Source: Leadbetterella sp964563435
GTDB taxonomy: Bacteria; Bacteroidota; Bacteroidia; Cytophagales; Spirosomataceae
Assembly: GCA_964563435.1 (NCBI GenBank)
Contig: CAZLXI010000002.1
Span: 1-64,000, forward strand
Direction: 5' to 3'
Length of the DNA stretch: 64,000 nt
Shown here: positions 16,955 to 25,180 of the stretch, in pieces
How positions within the stretch are numbered: position 1 is the stretch's first letter
Layout of the letters: every line of letters starts with the position of its first letter
Program-made: the position numbers and the translations under genes
The notes under the pieces: generated by a model
Databases searched by the model: none
What the model saw: the letters and a program-made list of their open reading frames with translations, nothing else
Told to the model about the DNA's origin: nothing

Positions 16955-17635
16955 TCATAGGTTACTCTTGACGAGGTTAACGGCCTGGTCGACGGTAAGG
17001 GCTTCAGAAACATGGAAATCGCCGATCCTTTCCCGCCGCAGGGTGGTCAGGTAGGCTCCGCTGTTTAAAGCTATACCCAGATCACGGGCCAGGCTGCGGA
17101 TATAGGTGCCTTTGGAACAGACCACACGGAAACCCACTTCCGGAAAATCGGAAATATCGAGCTCAAAGGCTTCGATCTGTACTTCCCGCGATTTCAGCTC
17201 CACTTCTTTTCCCTTCCGGGCCGATTCGTAAGCCCTTTTTCCATCTACCTTTATTGCAGAATAAACAGGCGGAACCTGGTGGATGGTTCCCAGGAATGTT
17301 CTCCGGGCCTCCTCGATCATTTCTGGAGTGATGTGCCCTGTGGGATATTCTGCGTCAGGTTCGGTTTCCAGGTCAAAGGAGGGGGTGGTACGGCCCACGA
17401 GGATCGTACCGGTATATTCTTTGACCTGCGCCTGGTACAGGTCTATTTCTTTGGTCTTTTTTCCCACGCATACCACCAGCAGGCCTGTGGCAAGGGGGTC
17501 GAGCGTTCCGGCATGACCCACTTTGATCTTATGGGGCTTAAAGGCATACCGGATCTTGTTGACCACATCAAAACTGGTCCACGTATAAGGTTTATCGATC
17601 AGTAAAACCTCGCCGGCCTGAAATTCTGTGATCAT
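16955..17635 (-). CDS. truB: tRNA pseudouridine(55) synthase TruB
   Basis: The protein has the TruB catalytic segment GHAGTLDPLATGLLVVCVG (aspartate near residue 46), which isomerises U55 in the T-loop of tRNAs. At 226 residues it is the short form without a long C-terminal PUA domain, as is usual in Bacteroidota. The start codon overlaps the stop of uppP by one base, so they form one transcription unit with DUF3098 and ftsX upstream. Confidence 0.95.
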   Translation of the reverse strand: MITEFQAGEVLLIDKPYTWTSFDVVNKIRYAFKPHKIKVGHAGTLDPLATGLLVVCVGKKTKEIDLYQAQVKEYTGTILVGRTTPSFDLETEPDAEYPTGHITPEMIEEARRTFLGTIHQVPPVYSAIKVDGKRAYESARKGKEVELKSREVQIEAFELDISDFPEVGFRVVCSKGTYIRSLARDLGIALNSGAYLTTLRRERIGDFHVSEALTVDQAVNLVKSNL

Positions 17636-18429
17636 CAGATGATTTGAAGACTTTTACCACTCAGGATCATGGCGATAATAATACCGCCTACTGCTATCCG
17701 GTACCATCCGAAAGCCCGGAATCCGTGCTTAGTGACCACCCCTATAAAAAACTTTATCGCGAGTATAGCCACTATAAAGCCCACTACGTTTCCTATCACC
17801 AAAAGATTGATTTCTTTGGAGGTCAGCATCGCTCCCGAACCCAGGTATTTTTTTAATTTCAGTACGGTAGCCCCGAGCATCATGGGTATGGCAAGAAAGA
17901 ATGAAAATTCAGCTGCCGCCTTACGGGTAAGGCTTTGCGTCATACCCCCTACTATGGTGCTGGCCGACCGTGAAGTACCCGGGATCAACGCCAGGCATTG
18001 GAAGAATCCTATTTTAAGGGCTTGCAGGTAAGAAATATCGTCGGAGCTATCTGTCGTCGGGTTATTAAACCACCTATCCACAAACAGGAGGATGATTCCA
18101 CCGATGACCAATGAGACAGCCACTGTAAGGGGGCTTTCAAGCAGGGCATCGATCTGGTCATCAAACAGAAAACCAAAAACAGAAGCGGGTATAGCCGCCA
18201 CTACCAGCTTATAGTAAAAGTCAAGCGACTTAAAAAACCGCTTGAAATAAAGCACCAGTACCGACAGAATGGTGCCTAACTGAATGGCGATGGTAAACAA
18301 CTTGACAAAATCATCGGTTTCCAGTCCCATCAATGACGAAGCAATGATCATGTGACCGGTTGACGAAACCGGCAGAAATTCGGTAAGGCCCTCGATGATC
18401 GCTAAAATGATAGCGTGAAATAACTCCAT
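17635..18429 (-). CDS. uppP: Undecaprenyl-diphosphatase UppP (BacA)
   Basis: The polytopic membrane protein shows both conserved motifs of the BacA family: EGLTEFLPVSSTGHM at residues 14-28 and PGTSRSASTIVGG in the middle. It removes one phosphate from undecaprenyl diphosphate to recycle the lipid carrier for peptidoglycan and glycan synthesis, and its presence underlies intrinsic bacitracin resistance. Length 264 is normal. It begins directly after the DUF3098 gene, in the ftsX-DUF3098-uppP-truB order that recurs in Bacteroidota. Confidence 0.95.
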   Translation of the reverse strand: MELFHAIILAIIEGLTEFLPVSSTGHMIIASSLMGLETDDFVKLFTIAIQLGTILSVLVLYFKRFFKSLDFYYKLVVAAIPASVFGFLFDDQIDALLESPLTVAVSLVIGGIILLFVDRWFNNPTTDSSDDISYLQALKIGFFQCLALIPGTSRSASTIVGGMTQSLTRKAAAEFSFFLAIPMMLGATVLKLKKYLGSGAMLTSKEINLLVIGNVVGFIVAILAIKFFIGVVTKHGFRAFGWYRIAVGGIIIAMILSGKSLQII

Positions 18430-18639
18430 CTACTTTTTCAGAATAGCGTAAAACTCATAGATAAACCCGACAAAGGCGATGATCGGTCCGAGGGTAATTC
18501 CATAAAAACCGAAACCGAATTCTTTCTTGTCGAGGGTCATGATGATGAAACCCAGAATGATCAGCCCCAGACCGATCAGCATGTGTATGTAATTGGTCTT
18601 TTTAAAGGGCAGACCCGATTTTTCTGTTGAATTGTCCAT
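18430..18639 (-). CDS. DUF3098 small membrane protein
   Basis: This 69-residue protein has two transmembrane helices (about 17-34 and 45-64) joined by the short charged loop DKKEFGFGFYG. The position between ftsX and uppP and the N-terminal LPFKKTNYIHMLIGLGLIILGF-type sequence identify it as DUF3098, a Bacteroidota family without known function. Conserved linkage to FtsX and UppP hints at a role in envelope biogenesis. The stop directly abuts the start of uppP. Confidence 0.85.
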   Translation of the reverse strand: MDNSTEKSGLPFKKTNYIHMLIGLGLIILGFIIMTLDKKEFGFGFYGITLGPIIAFVGFIYEFYAILKK

Positions 18640-18644
18640 ATTGA

Positions 18645-19523
18645 TTAATATAATTTATCTAAATCCATTTTGTTATACCTCGCTACCGACTGGTAGGTGC
18701 TCAGGATACCGATCACAGGGCCGAGGATCGCCAGAATAAGAAACAGTATATAGGTGAGGGGAGGATTGGCCAGCATACTGAGCCCTTCCACCTGTGCAGA
18801 AGCTGCATATTGGGTGAAGTAGATCAGAACTATGCTCAGCAGGGCGGCCAGAAGCCCCTGAAACAGGCCCGTCAGCAAAAACGGCTTCTGGATAAACCAG
18901 TCGGTGGCGCCTACCAGCTGCATGGTCCGGATAATGAACCGCTGCGAATACAGCGCCAGCTTGATGGTGTTATTAATGAGGAGGAGTGTGGCCACAAAAA
19001 AGATAAGCACAATGATGGCCACTACCTTATAGATCTTGTTCACATTACTGATAATTCCTTTCAGAAAGTCTTTTGGGTAGTCTACCTCCGATACGCCGGG
19101 GAGTTTTGCGATACGCTGCTGCAACTCCTGTAGCCGGCTTTCCGTAATGTTTTCTTCCTTTAATCTAATATTATAGGCATCGCTGAAAGGGTTCTCACCC
19201 AGCACTTCCCGGTAGTTTTCTCGGGTATCTTCAAAAAACACTTCAGCGGCTTTGTCTTTGGTGATGAGGGAAATAGCCGGTTTGCCTTTAACGGTTTCGG
19301 CAATATTCAGCTTCACCAGTTCAGCGTGCAGATTCTGTACGGCAGCGGAGTCCAGCGACCTGTCGAGATAGACCTGAACCTCCACGTTCTGGCGTACGTA
19401 TTTGATAAGTTCTTTGGAAGTAATGGCGATCCACCCACAAAATCCGATCAGAAAAAGCGCTACCGTAAGGCTCACCGTGATCAGGATTCCCGGATAATTT
19501 CCCAGCTTACTGTTGATATTCAT
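18645..19523 (-). CDS. ftsX: Cell division protein FtsX
   Basis: The 292-residue protein has four transmembrane segments: one near residues 15-35 and three after about 165. An extracytoplasmic domain follows the first helix (EVQVYLDRSLDSAAV), and the C-terminal part is of FtsX/MacB permease type. FtsEX is an ABC-type complex that activates peptidoglycan hydrolases at the septum. Its ATPase partner ftsE lies about 6 kb away at 25387-26064 instead of next to it. A -7 element lies 26 bp upstream. The M23 hydrolase at 1140 and the LysM protein at 21937 are possible clients, but that is speculation. Confidence 0.92.
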   Translation of the reverse strand: MNINSKLGNYPGILITVSLTVALFLIGFCGWIAITSKELIKYVRQNVEVQVYLDRSLDSAAVQNLHAELVKLNIAETVKGKPAISLITKDKAAEVFFEDTRENYREVLGENPFSDAYNIRLKEENITESRLQELQQRIAKLPGVSEVDYPKDFLKGIISNVNKIYKVVAIIVLIFFVATLLLINNTIKLALYSQRFIIRTMQLVGATDWFIQKPFLLTGLFQGLLAALLSIVLIYFTQYAASAQVEGLSMLANPPLTYILFLILAILGPVIGILSTYQSVARYNKMDLDKLY

Positions 19524-19548
19524 TCCTGAAAATTTGAATATTGATGCT

Positions 19549-19556
19549 CAAAGATA
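19549..19556 (-). promoter_or_regulatory. -7 promoter element TATCTTTG for ftsX-DUF3098-uppP-truB
   Basis: The minus strand reads TATCTTTG, an exact TAnnTTTG match 26 bp upstream of the ftsX ATG. Confidence 0.5.
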
Positions 19557-19606
19557 ATTATTAATTCACTACGGAAGGGGGTATGAGGGCTTTTTAAGGT
19601 TTTTTA

Positions 19607-19678
19607 GGTTTTTATCTGTGCGATCTCGTAGAGAATAATTGCAGGCGTTTACTGGGCTCTCACAGATAAACACAGATT
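19607..19678. repeat. Inverted repeat built of ATCTGTG words
   Basis: TTTATCTGTG near 19611-19622 and CACAGATAAA near 19662-19671 are perfect 10-bp reverse complements, followed by a second CACAGATTTT at the end of the plsC-like gene. It could act as a hairpin at the 3' end of that gene, but no T-run follows on the minus strand. Confidence 0.4.
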
Positions 19679-20545
19679 TTACTCTCCCCGTTTAGCCATT
19701 TCTTTCAACGCGTTCCACTCCGCTATCATTTCGGGCATGTTCTGCTCAATGATTTGTTCCACGGTTTTGGTCACCTCTTCCAGGGTGCTGTTCTCATCGA
19801 TGTGAAGCGGCTTTTTGAATTTTACGCTGAGGGTGGTGTTCCTTCTTTTGTATTTCAGGCCGGTTTTGTTGAAGGCCCTCCGGAAACCGTTGATCACCAC
19901 GGGCACCACAATGGGCTTATTGTCGAGGATGATATGCGCCGTGCCCTTCCGGATAGGGGCGTAGGGGCTGGTAGTGCCCTGCGGGAAGCTGATGACCCAA
20001 CCTTCTTTGAGGGCTTTGGATACGTTATCTCCGGCCGACCGGTCCACATCTCTTTTGACATTGACGCCTTCCGCCCGCCAGCTCCGTTCTACCAATATTG
20101 AACCCGCAAGGCTGAATATTTTGGGAATAAGGCCTGACCTCATGGTTTCTTTGGCAGCTATATAAAAAACAAAGGCTCTTGGAGCCAGCAGGTAGAGGGG
20201 AAACAGTTGTTTACCAAAACCCCATTTCACATTGGAAAAGATGTGATAAAAGGAGATCACATCCGCGAAGTAGGTCTGGTGATTGGAAATGAAGAATACG
20301 TTCCGGTCTGGCAGATCTTTCAGGTATTCGATCCCTTCTATCTTGAGCTTATTGGCCACGGCTATTCTCCAGTAGGTCGGCCAGCCGGCCACAAAGATCA
20401 CAATACGTTTCAGAAACATGGAGTTCCCGAACGGATCTTTCTGGAATAACCCCAGGATGTCGAGGTAGTTCAGGAATCGCAGGAAAGGCCGGGTCTTGTT
20501 TCCGGGACGCGGTAAGAAATTCTTAAGGGTTCTCAGCATGCTCAC
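19679..20545 (-). CDS. 1-acyl-glycerol-3-phosphate acyltransferase-like (PlsC family, divergent motifs)
   Basis: The 288-residue protein has the PlsC acyltransferase fold: motif I is NHQTYFAD at residues 88-95 and motif III is FPQGT at 187-191, then IRKGTAHI. PlsC enzymes use HX4D and FPEGT to transfer an acyl chain to lysophosphatidate or related lipids. Here motif I has five residues between H89 and D95, and the motif III glutamate is replaced by glutamine. I believe close relatives in Bacteroidota share this, so it is probably an active divergent clade rather than a mutant. It ends directly before the bifunctional nuclease gene and is co-transcribed with it. Confidence 0.82.
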   Translation of the reverse strand: MSMLRTLKNFLPRPGNKTRPFLRFLNYLDILGLFQKDPFGNSMFLKRIVIFVAGWPTYWRIAVANKLKIEGIEYLKDLPDRNVFFISNHQTYFADVISFYHIFSNVKWGFGKQLFPLYLLAPRAFVFYIAAKETMRSGLIPKIFSLAGSILVERSWRAEGVNVKRDVDRSAGDNVSKALKEGWVISFPQGTTSPYAPIRKGTAHIILDNKPIVVPVVINGFRRAFNKTGLKYKRRNTTLSVKFKKPLHIDENSTLEEVTKTVEQIIEQNMPEMIAEWNALKEMAKRGE

Positions 20546-21121
20546 TTAATTCCTTTTTTCGATCTCATCCCTTATCTGCGCGGCACGTTCATATTCCTCG
20601 TTGGCAATGGCCTCACTGAGCATGGCGTTGAGTTCCTCTGTGGAAAGGTTGGTCAGGCTGTTCCTGCCTTTGACCTTGATCTCTTTTGCAGGCGTTTCGG
20701 TGGGCGTTTCCTCATCAGCGGCTATGCCGGCCACCGAAAGAACCTCTTCGGTGGTAAAGATCGGTGCATTAAACCGCAGGGCTATGGCCACGGCGTCGGA
20801 AGGCCGGGCGTCGATATTTTTCTGGCGTATGCCGTCGGTACAGATGATACGTGAATAGAATACGCCCTCCTGGATGTCGGATATATGGATCTCCTCTACC
20901 GAAAAATCGAACGATTTGGCAAAGGATTTGAAGAGATCATGGGTTAACGGGCGGGTAGGGGACAGTTTTTCCATTTCAATGGCAATGGCTTGTGCCTCAA
21001 ACATCCCGATAATGATGGGCAGACGTCTGTCGCCGGAAGCCTCATTCAGGACCAGGGTAAAAGAACCGGCCTGCAACTGGCTGGGCGATAAATTCAATAT
21101 TTCTAAACGTATTCTTTCCAC
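20546..21121 (-). CDS. Bifunctional nuclease family protein (DUF151) with C-terminal UVR motif
   Basis: The DUF151 domain covers residues 1-140 (LPIIIGMFEAQAIAIEMEK, then DARPSDAVAIALRFNAPIF). A short UvrB/C-type helical hairpin (LNAMLSEAIANEEYERAAQIRDEI, split here for length) ends the 191-residue protein. Members have been described as DNase/RNase enzymes, and the UVR motif suggests binding to a protein partner. The start is GTG at 21121, fixed by the family's MERIRLEILNLSPSQ beginning. A -7 element sits only 4 bp upstream, so the transcript may be leaderless. The plsC-like gene follows with no gap. Confidence 0.88.
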   Translation of the reverse strand: MERIRLEILNLSPSQLQAGSFTLVLNEASGDRRLPIIIGMFEAQAIAIEMEKLSPTRPLTHDLFKSFAKSFDFSVEEIHISDIQEGVFYSRIICTDGIRQKNIDARPSDAVAIALRFNAPIFTTEEVLSVAGIAADEETPTETPAKEIKVKGRNSLTNLSTEELNAMLSEAIANEEYERAAQIRDEIEKRN

Positions 21122-21125
21122 GGTG

Positions 21126-21133
21126 CAAATATA
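21126..21133 (-). promoter_or_regulatory. -7 promoter element TATATTTG abutting a GTG start
   Basis: The minus strand reads TATATTTG, an exact TAnnTTTG match ending 4 bp before the GTG at 21121. Transcription would start at or within a few bases of the start codon. Confidence 0.5.
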
Positions 21134-21170
21134 GTGCCCAATTCCATGTTTATTTCAAGGTTAAGAGAGT

Positions 21171-21956
21171 TTATTCATGGAAATAATTTTCAATTCCCAT
21201 CCCGAAAAGGGCGAAATCAAAGCGAGCCGGGTCGTTTGGATCGAAGACCTTTAAGCGGTCGGTTATTTCTTCGGCCATGTCCCAGTCGGCCCTGGGCCGG
21301 TCGGTCAGTCCCAGCTTTCGGGCGATATTCTCCACATGTACGTCACAGGGGATCACCAGCTGTGAAGGATGGATCTGCTCCCAGATACCGAAGTCCACAC
21401 CTTTATCATCGCGGCGTACCATCCACCTCAGGAACATATTCAGCCGCTTGCAGGCACTCCGGTTGGCCGGAGTGGAGATGTGCTTGGCGGTTCTGATCCT
21501 GCCTTCAGCGCCGGCCAGAAACGCATTCCGGAAACCGGCCAGGTTGGCACGTACATTCTTGGCTATATCATTCTGCTCCAGAAAGACGGCTTCCAGGCTG
21601 GGGTGTTTCTCATAATGGCTTTTGAGAAAAGCCACGATATAGAGCAGATCGAAATCATTGAAGGTCCGGTGCCGGAACCCCTCCAGTGTGCGCAGATCGC
21701 TGCCGGTAGCGTGTACAATGAAGTCATGGGGCGCATGATCCATTCGTCTCATCAGCTCAGTACATTTGGCGATGATGGTCTTGCGCTGTCCCCAGGCCAG
21801 AATGGCCGCGAAAAATCCCGCTATCTCGATGTCGCCCCGACGGGAGAACCCGTGCGGTATGCTGACCGGGTCATTTTCAATAAAGGCGGGATGATTGTAT
21901 TTCAGGTACTTTTCCTCCAGCAGTTCCCGCACAGCATCATTTGCTGACCACTTCAT
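21171..21956 (-). CDS. TIGR02757 family protein
   Basis: The family is recognised by the LLEEKYLKYNHPAFIENDPVSIPH-type start, RGDIEIAGFFAAILAWGQR and the end DFALFGMGIENY. It contains HhH-like helices similar to endonuclease III relatives (IPCDVHVENIARKLGL) and may be a DNA-glycosylase relative, though no catalytic function is established. I start it at the ATG at 21956 (MKWSANDAV) rather than the one 18 bp upstream, because family members begin near here. Even so it overlaps the 3' end of the LysM gene by 20 bp. Confidence 0.85.
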   Translation of the reverse strand: MKWSANDAVRELLEEKYLKYNHPAFIENDPVSIPHGFSRRGDIEIAGFFAAILAWGQRKTIIAKCTELMRRMDHAPHDFIVHATGSDLRTLEGFRHRTFNDFDLLYIVAFLKSHYEKHPSLEAVFLEQNDIAKNVRANLAGFRNAFLAGAEGRIRTAKHISTPANRSACKRLNMFLRWMVRRDDKGVDFGIWEQIHPSQLVIPCDVHVENIARKLGLTDRPRADWDMAEEITDRLKVFDPNDPARFDFALFGMGIENYFHE

Positions 21957-22722
21957 CGGGGTTGTCAGATACATAGTATTCCACAGTCGCGCGCAGTCGC
22001 ACGTCTCTCGGACGGAGCTGATAATAGGCGTAAGGCGACAGCTTGATCATGATGTTCTCGTCGGGTCCCTTCTCGTTCAGGTTGCCGATCACCCTGGCTA
22101 CAATGGTGTGACCGGTGGCCTCGTTGGTTATTTTGATATTGGACCCTATGGGCGCTTTCCGGTGAAGTGCCAGGTATTTCGAAGATTTGTTCGGGGTGTT
22201 GATCACTTCGGCTATACCCGTTTCCCTCATGTTTTTACCCGTTGGCTTGAGTCTGAGCTCCTCCTCGCGGTGGGTAGTGGCGGCAATATTGGCCAGTGTA
22301 CTTCCGTCTACAATGAGTTTTTCACCTACCCGGATGGTGTTGCTGGTGATGTTATTGGCTTCCACCAGGTTCGATATGTCCACATTATACATGCGGGAAA
22401 TCGAGAAAACCGTCTCGTTAGGTTTGACCGTGTGTATGGTAGACGTCGGCTTTGAGACTGAGGCCGTTTCCGGTTTCCTTTCTGCCGGAACAGGACTGTT
22501 TTTCGGGAATCTGACCACTTGCCCCACTTTGATATCGCTGTTGCCATTGGCCAGTGAAGGGTTAAGTGTTTCAACGGTAGCAAAATTGGTGTTGTACTTT
22601 TTGACCAGGCTGTACAGCGTTTCTTTCGGCGCTACCTTGTGCAGGATGAAGGCCCCCTCATTTTGCCCGAACGAAGGCAGATATAGAGCCAATACGGTAA
22701 ATGCGGCAATTAGTTGTTTCAT
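21937..22722 (-). CDS. Secreted protein with two LysM domains
   Basis: After a signal peptide (MKQLIAAFTVLALYLPSFGQ) there are two LysM peptidoglycan-binding motifs: LHKVAPKETLYSLVKKYNTN and IHTVKPNETVFSISRMYNVD. A C-terminal domain of about 90 residues (APIGSNIKITNEATGHTIVARVIG) resembles a double-psi beta-barrel, RlpA-like region. It is likely periplasmic and bound to peptidoglycan. I place the start at 22722, not at the ATG at 22746, because the -7 element at 22744-22751 overlaps the upstream ATG and the signal peptide begins at 22722. Confidence 0.82.
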   Translation of the reverse strand: MKQLIAAFTVLALYLPSFGQNEGAFILHKVAPKETLYSLVKKYNTNFATVETLNPSLANGNSDIKVGQVVRFPKNSPVPAERKPETASVSKPTSTIHTVKPNETVFSISRMYNVDISNLVEANNITSNTIRVGEKLIVDGSTLANIAATTHREEELRLKPTGKNMRETGIAEVINTPNKSSKYLALHRKAPIGSNIKITNEATGHTIVARVIGNLNEKGPDENIMIKLSPYAYYQLRPRDVRLRATVEYYVSDNPDEVVSK

Positions 22723-22743
22723 TTTTATGGAAAGCTTAGTCTG

Positions 22744-22751
22744 CAAAGCTA
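22744..22751 (-). promoter_or_regulatory. -7 promoter element TAGCTTTG for the LysM gene
   Basis: The minus strand reads TAGCTTTG, matching TAnnTTTG exactly, 21 bp upstream of the ATG at 22722. It decides the start codon of the LysM protein, because the upstream ATG lies inside it. Confidence 0.5.
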
Positions 22752-22801
22752 CTAATATTTTATGTCAAAGTCAAGAAGGTGGGATAATAAAAAATAGTAG
22801 T

Positions 22802-22809
22802 TAAATTTG
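22802..22809 (+). promoter_or_regulatory. -7 promoter element TAAATTTG for kdsB-porX
   Basis: TAAATTTG matches TAnnTTTG exactly and ends 22 bp before the TTG start of kdsB. Confidence 0.5.
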
Positions 22810-22831
22810 TCGTAGAAATATACATAATCAC

Positions 22832-23578
22832 TTGAAAATTTTAGGAATTATTCCGGCCCGTTATGCCTCCAGCCGTTTACCTGCCAAGCTGCTGCTTGAA
22901 GTAAATGGTAAAAGTATCCTGCAAATGGTCTATGAACGTTGTCTCAAAGCCAACAGCCTTTCGGATGTGGTGATCGCCACAGACAGCCCGATAGTGGAAG
23001 ACCATGTCAGAAGTTTTGGAGGCAATGTGGTGATGACATCGGATAAGCATCCCAGTGGAACGGATCGTTGTGCGGAAGCGTTGAAGGTTATGGGTGGTAC
23101 CATTAATTATGACTTTGTGATCAATATTCAGGGCGATGAACCCCTTATGGATCCGGAAAATATCAACCGGCTCAGCGCCTCTTTCAAGATCACTTCGGAG
23201 ATCTCCTCGGTTTGTATAAAGATAAAAGAGACGGATGTTCTGCTGAATTCCAATGTGGTGAAGGTGGTGATGAATGAGCAGCAGGAGGCCTTATATTTCA
23301 GCAGGTCGCCTATTCCACACCTGAGAGAGGTCGAGACCGACCGATGGGTCAATGAGGCTGACTTTTTTAAGCACATCGGAATGTACGGTTTCCGGGCGGA
23401 TATCCTGGAAAAGATCGTCAAGCTACCGGTAGCCCGCCTGGAGGCGGAGGAAAAGCTGGAGCAGTTGCGATGGCTCGCCAATGGCTATAAGGTCAAGATG
23501 GTGGAAGTGTTTTCAGACGGGATCGGTATCGATACGGAAGAAGATTTCCTGCGTTTGAAGCAATTTTTGAATAGATAA
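22832..23578 (+). CDS. kdsB: 3-deoxy-manno-octulosonate cytidylyltransferase
   Basis: The 248-residue protein activates Kdo with CTP to CMP-Kdo for lipopolysaccharide inner core. It has the N-terminal nucleotide-binding IIPARYASSRLPAKLL (residues 5-20), GTDRCAEAL, INIQGDEPL and IGMYGFR, all characteristic of KdsB. The family start MKILGIIPAR fixes initiation at a TTG codon, since no ATG or GTG precedes the motif in frame at a suitable distance. The same transcript probably continues into porX, 35 bp downstream. Confidence 0.94.
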   Translation: MKILGIIPARYASSRLPAKLLLEVNGKSILQMVYERCLKANSLSDVVIATDSPIVEDHVRSFGGNVVMTSDKHPSGTDRCAEALKVMGGTINYDFVINIQGDEPLMDPENINRLSASFKITSEISSVCIKIKETDVLLNSNVVKVVMNEQQEALYFSRSPIPHLREVETDRWVNEADFFKHIGMYGFRADILEKIVKLPVARLEAEEKLEQLRWLANGYKVKMVEVFSDGIGIDTEEDFLRLKQFLNR

Positions 23579-23613
23579 ATACGTATTCCTACATTAACTT
23601 AACAGATATTTAT

Positions 23614-25179
23614 ATGCAGCGTAGTACCATATTGTGGGCTGATGACGAGATAGAACTTCTGAAACCGTATATTGTTTTTTTAGAGACGAAAGGATATGAT
23701 GTAACACCTGTGCCCAGTGGGGCGGATGCCCTTGATCTTGTAGAGAAGCAAAATTTCGATCTGATCTTCCTTGATGAAATGATGGCGGGCATGACCGGCC
23801 TGGATACCCTGACCGAGATCAAGAAGGTTAAGCCGAATATCCCGGTAGTGATGATCACCAAATCGGAAGAAGAGCGGATCATGGAGGAGGCCATAGGCTC
23901 CAAGATAGCCGATTACCTGATCAAGCCTATCAACCCTAACCAGATCTTGCTGTCGGCCAAAAAACTCCTGGAAAATAAAAGGCTCGTGGCGGAAAAGACT
24001 AATTCGAGCTATATGCAGGACTTCCGTCAACTGACCATGCAGTATAATGAAGAGCTGGACTTTAATGAGTGGGCGGAAATCTACCGGAAGCTGGTATTCT
24101 GGGAACTGGAGATCGACGGTTCTACGGATAAATCGATGGAGGAGGTATTTCAGATGCAGAAATCAGAGGCCAATACGCGTTTTGCCGAATTTATTGAAGA
24201 CAATTACGAAGATTGGATGACCAGCCCCAATGTGAAGAAGCCGGTGATGTCTCATAACCTGATGAAAGCTAAGGTATTTCCGCATCTTCACCAGGGAGAC
24301 CCGCTGTTTTTTATATTGCTGGATAATTTTCGCCTGGATCAGTGGAAGATCCTGGAGGAGATCATCAGTGACTTCTTTGTGGTGGAAGATGAGGATTCGT
24401 ATTACTCTATTTTACCCACGGCTACGGGGTATGCCCGAAATGCCATTTTCTCAGGGCTGACACCCCTGGATATGTCGCGTCAGCACCCCGATCTCTGGAT
24501 CAACGACGAAGGCGATAACGAGGAAGGGCTCAATAAGAATGAAGAGGAATTTTTAAGGCGGCAACTAAAGAAAAGCAATATCACTCACAGTTTCAGTTTC
24601 CATAAGATCCTTAACAACACACAGGCCAAGGCACTGGTGGACGGTTTCAATAACCTGCTGAAAAACGACCTGGTGGTCGTGGTCTTCAACTTTATCGACA
24701 TGCTTTCGCATGCCCGTACAGATATGGCAGTGATCAAGGAGCTGGCCCCGGACGAGGCCGCTTACCGTTCCATCACGCGTTCGTGGCTGCTGCATTCACC
24801 TATCCTGGACTTTCTTAAGCTGATCGCGTCTAAAAACGGGCGCCTGGTGGTGACCACCGACCATGGTATGGTGAAGGTCAGAAACCCCAAGCGGATCGTG
24901 GGCGACCGGAACGTTAACACCAACCTTCGCTATAAGCAGGGAAAAAACCTGAACCTGGATGATAAGTCAGACTTTGTGATCGAAGTGCGCAAACCGGAAA
25001 ATTATAAGCTGCCGAGCCCGAATCTTTCCACGTCTTATTTTTTTACTACCAATGATTATTTCTTCGCTTATCCGAATAATTACAATCATTATGTAAGTCA
25101 TTACCGTGATACGTTCCAGCACGGCGGTGTCTCACTGGAGGAGATGATCATTCCGGTGGTGAAGATGAGGACGAGGTGA
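23614..25179 (+). CDS. porX: PorX-type regulator: response regulator receiver fused to PglZ domain
   Basis: Residues 1-125 form a receiver domain with the acidic pair D10-D11, phospho-acceptor D54 (FLDEMM) and conserved K104. A helical linker follows. From about 205 to the end is a PglZ / alkaline-phosphatase-superfamily domain with D237 (LLDNFRLDQW), T269/T271 (PTATGYARN) and the metal motif TTDHGMVKV. In Porphyromonas and Flavobacterium PorX controls the type IX secretion system together with the kinase PorY and sigma factor SigP, and its phosphatase-like domain hydrolyses oligonucleotides. Length 521 is normal. No T9SS structural gene is in the window. The ORF ends just before a palindromic element. 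Confidence 0.93.
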   Translation: MQRSTILWADDEIELLKPYIVFLETKGYDVTPVPSGADALDLVEKQNFDLIFLDEMMAGMTGLDTLTEIKKVKPNIPVVMITKSEEERIMEEAIGSKIADYLIKPINPNQILLSAKKLLENKRLVAEKTNSSYMQDFRQLTMQYNEELDFNEWAEIYRKLVFWELEIDGSTDKSMEEVFQMQKSEANTRFAEFIEDNYEDWMTSPNVKKPVMSHNLMKAKVFPHLHQGDPLFFILLDNFRLDQWKILEEIISDFFVVEDEDSYYSILPTATGYARNAIFSGLTPLDMSRQHPDLWINDEGDNEEGLNKNEEEFLRRQLKKSNITHSFSFHKILNNTQAKALVDGFNNLLKNDLVVVVFNFIDMLSHARTDMAVIKELAPDEAAYRSITRSWLLHSPILDFLKLIASKNGRLVVTTDHGMVKVRNPKRIVGDRNVNTNLRYKQGKNLNLDDKSDFVIEVRKPENYKLPSPNLSTSYFFTTNDYFFAYPNNYNHYVSHYRDTFQHGGVSLEEMIIPVVKMRTR

Positions 25180-25180
25180 T

